Below are positions 1 through 4,108 of a DNA stretch of 6,085 nucleotides, in pieces. This DNA comes from Bacillota bacterium. Lineage in GTDB: Bacteria > Bacillota > Clostridia > Peptostreptococcales > Anaerovoracaceae. The DNA is taken from contig JAFRLD010000076.1 in the NCBI GenBank assembly GCA_017431395.1, forward strand, positions 1 to 6,085. Direction: 5' to 3'. The translations under genes and the position numbers were made by a program. The notes under the pieces are model-generated. The model searched no databases. It had not been told where the DNA came from and saw only the letters and a list, made by a program, of their open reading frames with translations. The first letter of the stretch is position 1. Each line of letters begins with the position of its first letter.

Positions 1-981
1 GAGCAAAAGCTGGACGTCGCGATCATTGAACAGAAACAGAGAGTCGCCTTCGGTCAGATCGACCAGTCTGCCGGCAATCTAATGAAAAAGCGGATCGAAC
101 GGATGGGAGTCCCGGTCTATTTGAATGCGACCGTGACCGAGATCGGGGACGGATACATCAGCTTCCGGCAGGAGGCAGAACCGGAGCAAGTGTCGGCACC
201 GACCTGCCCGGGATGCGGCGGGTGCGCCGCGGCTCAGGAGGAAGAACTGGTCACGATCCCGGCGGACCTGGTCATCCTTTCCACGGGCGTGACCCCGAAT
301 TGCAGGCTAGGGGCGGAAGCCGGCCTGGCTGTGACCGGCGGGAGTGTTAACGCAGACGGGACCACTGCCTGCGGCGGCTGCGATAGCTGCGGCGCCTGCT
401 GGATCGCCGTGGATGAGCACTGCCGGACCAGTGATCCGCACATCTTCGCGGCAGGGGACTGCGCGGCAGTGAACGGCAGGAACGATGCCATCTGGGATGA
501 GGCCAGAGAGATGGGCCGGGTGGCAGGGACGAACGCGGCGACGAGCGCAGTAGCTGAGGCGGGGGGCTCCGAAATGACGAATGCGGCCCAAACCGCATCG
601 CCCGTAGCAGAGGTAGTACAAACGTACTACCCTGGAGAACTGGAAGTCTATGTCCCGGTCACGGCGGAGCACGTCTTCACCGGTTTTGACACGGAAGTCT
701 TCACCATGGCGGACAGCTCCGGTGCAGGGACCGACGGTGTCTATATCCGTCACGCGGACGTGGAGATCTTTGATTACCAAAGGGAGCGGTACATCCGTGT
801 CTCCCTGCAGGACGGGATCATCGCCGGGATCCTGCTGATCAATGCCTCGGATCTGGCGCCGGAATTGATGGAGGCCTATCACAGGGGTGCCGGAGAGGAG
901 GAAGCCCGGCAGATCATTTTGCGCTGGAAGGACAGTCACGAAGTGGACTTCAAACCGATGGGCACATTCAGGCGCCGGTAG
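1..981 (+). CDS. FAD/NAD(P)H-dependent pyridine nucleotide-disulfide-class oxidoreductase, 3' part (5' end outside window)
   Basis: The frame is open from base 1, so the ATG at 82 is probably internal and about 327 codons of a longer gene are visible. Family marks are the end of the NAD(P)-binding Rossmann half (LDVAIIEQ near the edge), the ADLVILSTGVTPN segment (about 268-300), and the FAD-contacting IFAAGDCAAVNG (about 439-474) followed by the helix IWDEAREMGRVAGTNAA. These fit flavoproteins such as NADH:rubredoxin reductase or the N-terminal part of NirB, which move electrons from NAD(P)H through FAD. A C-terminal domain of about 110 residues ends at TAG 979-981. Two inserts are odd: CPGCGGC (205-225) and CGGCDSCGAC (370-399), CxxC ladders absent from the standard fold as I know it, which may bind Fe-S or zinc. 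The electron acceptor cannot be named. No membrane segment is visible, so it is probably cytoplasmic. The downstream genes have their own promoter, so this is likely a separate transcription unit. Confidence 0.9.
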   Translation, partial: EQKLDVAIIEQKQRVAFGQIDQSAGNLMKKRIERMGVPVYLNATVTEIGDGYISFRQEAEPEQVSAPTCPGCGGCAAAQEEELVTIPADLVILSTGVTPNCRLGAEAGLAVTGGSVNADGTTACGGCDSCGACWIAVDEHCRTSDPHIFAAGDCAAVNGRNDAIWDEAREMGRVAGTNAATSAVAEAGGSEMTNAAQTASPVAEVVQTYYPGELEVYVPVTAEHVFTGFDTEVFTMADSSGAGTDGVYIRHADVEIFDYQRERYIRVSLQDGIIAGILLINASDLAPELMEAYHRGAGEEEARQIILRWKDSHEVDFKPMGTFRRR

Positions 982-996
982 GCGCCGGATTCCGGC
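971..996 (+). repeat. GC-rich hairpin at the end of the oxidoreductase gene, no T-run
   Basis: GGCGCC at 971-976 and again at 981-986 can pair across a GGTA loop that contains the stop codon. Alternatively GCCGG (984-988) pairs with CCGGC (992-996) across ATT. Neither hairpin is followed by a T-run, so this is at best a weak or factor-assisted transcription end or an mRNA 3'-protecting structure. It is the only candidate 3' end for the upstream gene. Confidence 0.3.
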
Positions 997-1007
997 AAAC
1001 CAATCAG

Positions 1008-1021
1008 GTTGTTTAAACAAC
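1008..1021. promoter_or_regulatory. Perfect 14-bp palindrome GTTGTTTAAACAAC, candidate operator 1
   Basis: A perfect palindrome of form GTTGT-N4-ACAAC. The same arms and spacing recur at 1039-1052, 31 bp downstream centre to centre, about three helical turns. With a start site near 1075 it is centred near -60, where Crp/Fnr-type class I activators usually bind. The 5-4-5 layout resembles FNR sites (TTGAT-N4-ATCAA) but the arm sequence differs. The regulator is unknown. Confidence 0.55.
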
Positions 1022-1038
1022 TTAATCACACCGAAGTC

Positions 1039-1052
1039 GTTGTAAAAACAAC
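1039..1052. promoter_or_regulatory. Second GTTGT-N4-ACAAC palindrome overlapping the -35, candidate operator 2
   Basis: GTTGT-AAAA-ACAAC, extendable to TCGTTGT/ACAACGA arms at 1037-1054. It covers the -35 hexamer, so a protein bound here would be expected to repress. Together with the upstream copy it suggests a dimeric regulator with two sites, possibly redox- or metabolite-responsive in the Crp/Fnr style. That assignment is inference. Confidence 0.55.
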
Positions 1053-1068
1053 GAAAACCTTGTATAAT
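1040..1068 (+). promoter_or_regulatory. Sigma-A-type promoter of the riboswitch-controlled operon
   Basis: TTGTAA at 1040-1045 and a perfect TATAAT at 1063-1068 are separated by 17 bp, the optimal spacing. Transcription would start near 1075, about 18 nt before the riboswitch aptamer and well after the upstream gene, which fits a promoter dedicated to the exported-protein operon. The -35 lies inside a palindrome, suggesting protein control in addition to RNA control. Confidence 0.75.
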
Positions 1069-1092
1069 AATCCCATCAACAGAATAATATGC

Positions 1093-1196
1093 CTTTTCGA
1101 CCTGGAAAGCCTAAGGACCGTAGCAGCGGTCTAGGGCTCACAGGCGGTTAGGGTATGACGGGAAACGGTCATGCCTCCCATGTTTGGAAAGAAAAG
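1093..1196 (+). promoter_or_regulatory. Molybdenum/tungsten cofactor (Moco/Tuco) riboswitch aptamer
   Basis: The 3' half matches the E. coli moaA leader as I remember it: a hairpin ending in GCC, then TCCC, five bases, then TGGAAAG. Here the hairpin is 1152-1159 with 1168-1175 (eight pairs including one G-U), capped by a GAAA tetraloop (1162-1165) closed by G1161-C1166. TCCC is at 1176-1179 and TGGAAAG at 1185-1191. Other helices are CTTTTC (1093-1098) with GAAAAG (1191-1196) as the closing stem, CCTG (1101-1104) with CAGG (1141-1144), and an inner hairpin 1115-1120 with 1127-1132 extended by GCC/GGC (1109-1111, 1135-1137). The inner region is shorter than I recall for moaA, so a tungsten-cofactor variant is possible. 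A terminator follows, and the downstream genes encode molybdopterin-binding-like domains. A c-di-GMP riboswitch was considered and does not fit. No covariance-model search was run. Confidence 0.85.
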
Positions 1197-1211
1197 CGAC
1201 ACGAGATCTAT

Positions 1212-1230
1212 CTGCAGATTTTTTCTGCGG
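1212..1230 (+). other. Small hairpin in the riboswitch expression platform
   Basis: CTGCAGA (1212-1218) pairs with TCTGCGG (1224-1230) around a five-T loop, with one G-U pair. It lies between aptamer and terminator and is not followed by a T-run, so it is not itself a terminator. It would sit at the tip of a possible antiterminator formed by CGACA (1197-1201) with TGTCG (1247-1251). Confidence 0.45.
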
Positions 1231-1249
1231 GGATTCAAGTGGCAAATGT

Positions 1250-1277
1250 CGGTTTCCTTTCGGAAACCGTTTTTTTT
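1250..1277 (+). terminator. Intrinsic terminator (transcription attenuator) of the Moco riboswitch
   Basis: CGGTTTCC (1250-1257) pairs perfectly with GGAAACCG (1262-1269) over a TTTC loop and is followed by eight T residues (1270-1277), a textbook Rho-independent terminator. It lies about 53 nt after the aptamer and about 95 nt before the first gene, so it controls read-through into the operon. Its 5' arm TTTCC (1253-1257) is complementary to the conserved GGAAA of the aptamer (1186-1190), giving a simple mutually exclusive switch. If that pairing is the antiterminator, ligand binding would favour termination. Confidence 0.9.
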
Positions 1278-1371
1278 AGCCATGAAGTGGTGGCTTATTT
1301 TCGGTGTGGGAAAAAGAGAAATGATACACATCGGACCAGAAGCCGGTGTGTTTTGTTCTATGGGGGACAAG

Positions 1372-2661
1372 ATGGCGAAGAGAATTCCTGACAATTTGAT
1401 CACGATCCTGGCGGTGCTGGTTTTGCTTCTCGGCATGGGGTTTGTCAGTGCAAAGGCTGGCCCAGCCTTTGCAGAAGGAGAGGCGGCGCTGGATGTGTAC
1501 CAGGACGGTACCTGTCTGCACTCATTCACCATGCGGGAGCTGGAGGACATCGCCAAGGCAGAGGGCGCGCAGAAGTATACCTTCTCCGGATTCAATACCT
1601 ATCCGACCCCGAAACCGTGTGTAGAGATCGAGGGGCCGACCGTAGAAGGGATCCTGAAAACCGCGCTGGGGGAAAAAGGTACCGGGCTGGAGCAGATCGA
1701 CGGCACGCAGATCATCGGCTTCCGGGCGAGCGATGGACTGGAAGAAAAATTCATGAAGGAGAGCCTCTTCGCCCAGCGGTATTATTTCCCGAACTTCCGG
1801 CAGGAGCAGGGCAGGAGCGGCCATGCGGTCCTGGCGGAATCCATGGCGGATCCGGTGCCTGTGCCGGCAGTGATCAGCCTGAGAGAAGAAGGCAAGGCTT
1901 ATGGGGAAAAAGGCAGGGATGAGCCGGGAAGGCTTTTGTTCGGCCAGATCGTGCCCAACGAGCAGAATCACTCGATGTTCGTGAAGTACATGGTGACCGG
2001 AGACAAAGAGAAAGCTACGATGCGCGGCCGGATCACGATCTACAGCGCGGCGGCAGAGAAATTAAATGCCATTGTGACTACAGACAAGGGCAAGAGCGGT
2101 GCGTTGAAGAGCGGAACAGAGATCGTTCTCGACCGCTCGGTGAACCTCTCGCATACGGAGGGCGGCTCCAGGTACTGGATCTACTACACGACCGACGGTA
2201 CTGAGCCGGACATGACCTCTGAGATGTATAACTATAACAATAACTCGTTCGGACAGACGGGAGAGAAGATCAACTTCCCGGTCATGGTTGAGACCGATAC
2301 CATGCAGCTTCGGGTGAAGGTATACGGATACGACCGGCTCCCGAGCGAAATTTCAGAGTTCACGTTCTGTCAGCCGCTGGCGAAGCCGGCGCAGAAGAAG
2401 CCGGCGCTCAAAGGGCGGACGATCACGGTAAAGTGGAAGGCGGTTTCCGGCGCGAAGGGCTACCAGATCGTGCGGGCCACGAAAAAAAGCGGGAAGTATA
2501 AGACGGTCAAGACCATTAAGAATGCGAAGACCGTTTCCTGGAAGAATACGAAGCTAAAAAAAGGCAAGACCTATTACTACAAGATCCGGGCGTACCGGAC
2601 GGTGGCAGGTAAACCAGTTTACAGCAGCTACTCAGCTGTGAAGTATAAAAAAGTCAAATAA
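1372..2661 (+). CDS. Exported protein: SUOX-like molybdopterin-binding-type domain, chitobiase C-terminal-like domain, Fn3-like domain
   Basis: This 429-residue protein starts with a Sec-type signal (hydrophobic core about 9-26, cleavage probably after AFA, residue 34). Residues about 38-230 have the pattern of the oxidoreductase molybdopterin-binding (SUOX-like) fold: TMRELEDI, then VEGIL, then IIGFRASDG, then RLLFGQIVPNEQN. About 243-332 contain IYYTTDGTEPDMTSEMYN, the signature of the chitobiase/beta-hexosaminidase C-terminal domain. About 334-429 form a lysine-rich fibronectin III-like domain (WKAVSGAKGYQIVRA). Such tails are typical of clostridial surface proteins. Cys83 is a conceivable metal ligand, though its position does not clearly match sulfite oxidase. 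I chose ATG 1372 because GGGGGA lies 4 nt upstream. ATGs at 1360, 1321 and 1282 are in frame, but the frame extended to 1171 would read through the riboswitch and terminator. First gene of the operon; substrate unknown. Confidence 0.87.
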   Translation: MAKRIPDNLITILAVLVLLLGMGFVSAKAGPAFAEGEAALDVYQDGTCLHSFTMRELEDIAKAEGAQKYTFSGFNTYPTPKPCVEIEGPTVEGILKTALGEKGTGLEQIDGTQIIGFRASDGLEEKFMKESLFAQRYYFPNFRQEQGRSGHAVLAESMADPVPVPAVISLREEGKAYGEKGRDEPGRLLFGQIVPNEQNHSMFVKYMVTGDKEKATMRGRITIYSAAAEKLNAIVTTDKGKSGALKSGTEIVLDRSVNLSHTEGGSRYWIYYTTDGTEPDMTSEMYNYNNNSFGQTGEKINFPVMVETDTMQLRVKVYGYDRLPSEISEFTFCQPLAKPAQKKPALKGRTITVKWKAVSGAKGYQIVRATKKSGKYKTVKTIKNAKTVSWKNTKLKKGKTYYYKIRAYRTVAGKPVYSSYSAVKYKKVK

Positions 2662-2699
2662 TCATTATCTTTTCGCAGGCAAAAGGAGGATGAAAAAAC

Positions 2700-4016
2700 A
2701 TGAATGAGGTAAGAAGAAATGCGGGGATGGCAAGGATCCTGATCGCGATCCTGTCCGTGGCTCTGGTGTTCACCATGATGCCGCTTTCGATGGGCAAGGC
2801 ATTCGCGGAGGAAGAGCCGGCAACGGCTGTGTTCAGCGTAACAGGCCAGGATCTTTTGGCGCAGCTGAGCTATGACAGCATCAAGACCCTGAAAAACGAT
2901 GAGGCGATCAAGCCGCTGATCAAAGAAGACGTAGTATTCCACACGAAGAACAGCTCCGGAACGGAAGAGGATCTCACCGTGACCGGCGTCACCATTGAAG
3001 ACCTGATCAAGCTGGCCGGACTGAAGGAAAACATGGAACTGGAATCCGTGACGGCGACCGCAGATGACGGGTATGCCAAGACTTATACGGCCGACCAGAT
3101 CCTGAAGGAAGACCTGCAGGGGAACAAGGCGATGTTCATCTGGAGCGAGAACGGAAACAAAGTCCAGAAGACAGCGGTCGGACAGTTCACGACAGAGGAT
3201 CAGAACAAAGGCCTCTGGGTCAAGGGCAACACGATCACATTGACCGTAACCGCGAAAGCTAAGGTCCTGCCGGTGTTCAGTGTCATGGGTGCGGATCTCG
3301 TAACACAGCTGGAATATGACAGCATCAAGACCATGAAGAACGATGAGGCGATCAAGCCCCTGATCCTGAAGGACGTTGTCTTCCATACGAAGAATAAAGC
3401 GGGAACAGAAGAAGACTTCACTGTGACGGGCGTGACGATCGAAAGTCTGCTTGGTCTGGCCGGAATAAAGGAAGGCATGGAACTGGAGGCAGTGACAGCT
3501 ACGGCAGATGACGGTTTTTCCAAGACATATACGGCGGACCAGATCCTGACGGAAGACCTGCAGGGAAACAAGGCCATGTTCATCTGGGATGAGAACGGAG
3601 CCAAAGTCCAGAAGACAGCTATCGGCCAGTTCACACCAGAGGATCAGAACAGAGGACTTTGGGTCGGTGGTAATACCATTACCCTGAACATCGTCTGCAA
3701 GGCACTGCCAAAAAAGAATACGCTCTCCGTCAAATCTGCGAACAAGACCTACAGGGTAAAGACCCTGAAGAAGAAGGCGCAGACCTATAAGGCACTTACC
3801 GTCAAGTCGCCGCAGGGAACCGTCTCCTACAATGTCAAGTATGCTAACGGTAAGGCGAAGAAAGCCCTGAAGCTCGTAACGAAGACCGGCAAGCTTACGG
3901 TCAAGAAGGGAACGAAGAAGGGAACCTATAAGGTGACCGTTACGGTCAAGGCAGCAGGTACAGATGAGTACCTTCCGAAATCCGTGAAGAAGACGATCAC
4001 CGTTAAGGTTAAGTAG
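2700..4016 (+). CDS. Exported protein with two tandem SUOX-like repeats and an Ig-like C-terminal domain
   Basis: This 438-residue protein is preceded by AGGAGG (2684-2689) with a 10-nt spacer and follows the previous stop by 38 bp, so the two are cotranscribed. The signal peptide has its core at about 13-31 and probable cleavage after AFA (residue 36). Two copies of a 140-residue unit follow (44-183 and 192-331), each with the SUOX-like pattern VTGVTIE.L..LAG, VTATADDG, KTYTADQIL, KAMFIW and GLWV.GNTITL. Residues about 338-438 are a lysine-rich Ig-like or cadherin-like domain with repeated TVKVK-type strands, as on clostridial surface proteins. The repeats contain no cysteine, so a canonical molybdenum-ligating thiol is missing. 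A binding, scaffold or solute-capture role is as likely as catalysis. An Arg-Arg pair at residues 5-6 precedes the hydrophobic core but lacks the full twin-arginine consensus. Confidence 0.94.
   Translation: MNEVRRNAGMARILIAILSVALVFTMMPLSMGKAFAEEEPATAVFSVTGQDLLAQLSYDSIKTLKNDEAIKPLIKEDVVFHTKNSSGTEEDLTVTGVTIEDLIKLAGLKENMELESVTATADDGYAKTYTADQILKEDLQGNKAMFIWSENGNKVQKTAVGQFTTEDQNKGLWVKGNTITLTVTAKAKVLPVFSVMGADLVTQLEYDSIKTMKNDEAIKPLILKDVVFHTKNKAGTEEDFTVTGVTIESLLGLAGIKEGMELEAVTATADDGFSKTYTADQILTEDLQGNKAMFIWDENGAKVQKTAIGQFTPEDQNRGLWVGGNTITLNIVCKALPKKNTLSVKSANKTYRVKTLKKKAQTYKALTVKSPQGTVSYNVKYANGKAKKALKLVTKTGKLTVKKGTKKGTYKVTVTVKAAGTDEYLPKSVKKTITVKVK
2829..3692 (+). repeat. Intragenic tandem duplication of a 140-codon SUOX-like unit
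   Basis: Copy 1 is 2829-3248 and copy 2 is 3273-3692, with a period of 444 bp. Hand alignment of the 140 residues gives 112 identities (80%) with no gaps. Differences are spread evenly, and the DNA differs at many third positions, which points to an old in-frame duplication kept under selection rather than a recent copy or an assembly error. Confidence 0.93.
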
Positions 4017-4058
4017 CAGACACTAAACGCTTGAATACAAGATAATGATTGACAGGTT

Positions 4059-4090
4059 CGAAGCCGGATCCGGAGCCGGGTCCGGCTTCG
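4059..4090 (+). other. Intergenic 10-bp perfect stem-loop just upstream of the third exported gene
   Basis: CGAAGCCGGA (4059-4068) pairs exactly with TCCGGCTTCG (4081-4090) around a 12-base loop. It ends 6 nt before the SD site GGAGG (4097-4101). The bases after the stem are GTCATTTG, not a T-run, so it is not a strong intrinsic terminator. It may tune expression of the large downstream gene by stabilising or processing the mRNA, or act as a partial terminator. Confidence 0.55.
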
Positions 4091-4108
4091 TCATTTGGAG
4101 GATGACAA

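Noticed and set aside
307..1029. 240-codon minus-strand open frame
   Set aside because: Antisense to the flavin oxidoreductase, whose FAD motifs are clear. No domain and no ribosome-binding site of note.
1093..1196. Cyclic-di-GMP (GEMM) riboswitch as an alternative identity for the leader RNA
   Set aside because: The characteristic GCAAA-type core is absent, whereas the TCCC and TGGAAAG order after the hairpin fits the Moco motif, and the gene context agrees with Moco.
1155..1391. 78-codon plus-strand frame within the leader (possible leader peptide)
   Set aside because: It starts inside the aptamer hairpin and crosses the terminator. No SD site and no codon pattern suggesting attenuation by translation.
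1131..1595. 154-codon minus-strand frame across the riboswitch
   Set aside because: It runs antisense through structured RNA, terminator and signal-peptide region, with no plausible product.
2628..3386. 252-codon minus-strand open frame
   Set aside because: Antisense to the duplicated-repeat protein. It mirrors the internal repeat and has no independent features.
4049..4054. TTGACA, a perfect -35 hexamer upstream of the third exported gene
   Set aside because: No TATAAT-like sequence occurs 16-18 bp downstream; that position lies in the GC-rich stem-loop.
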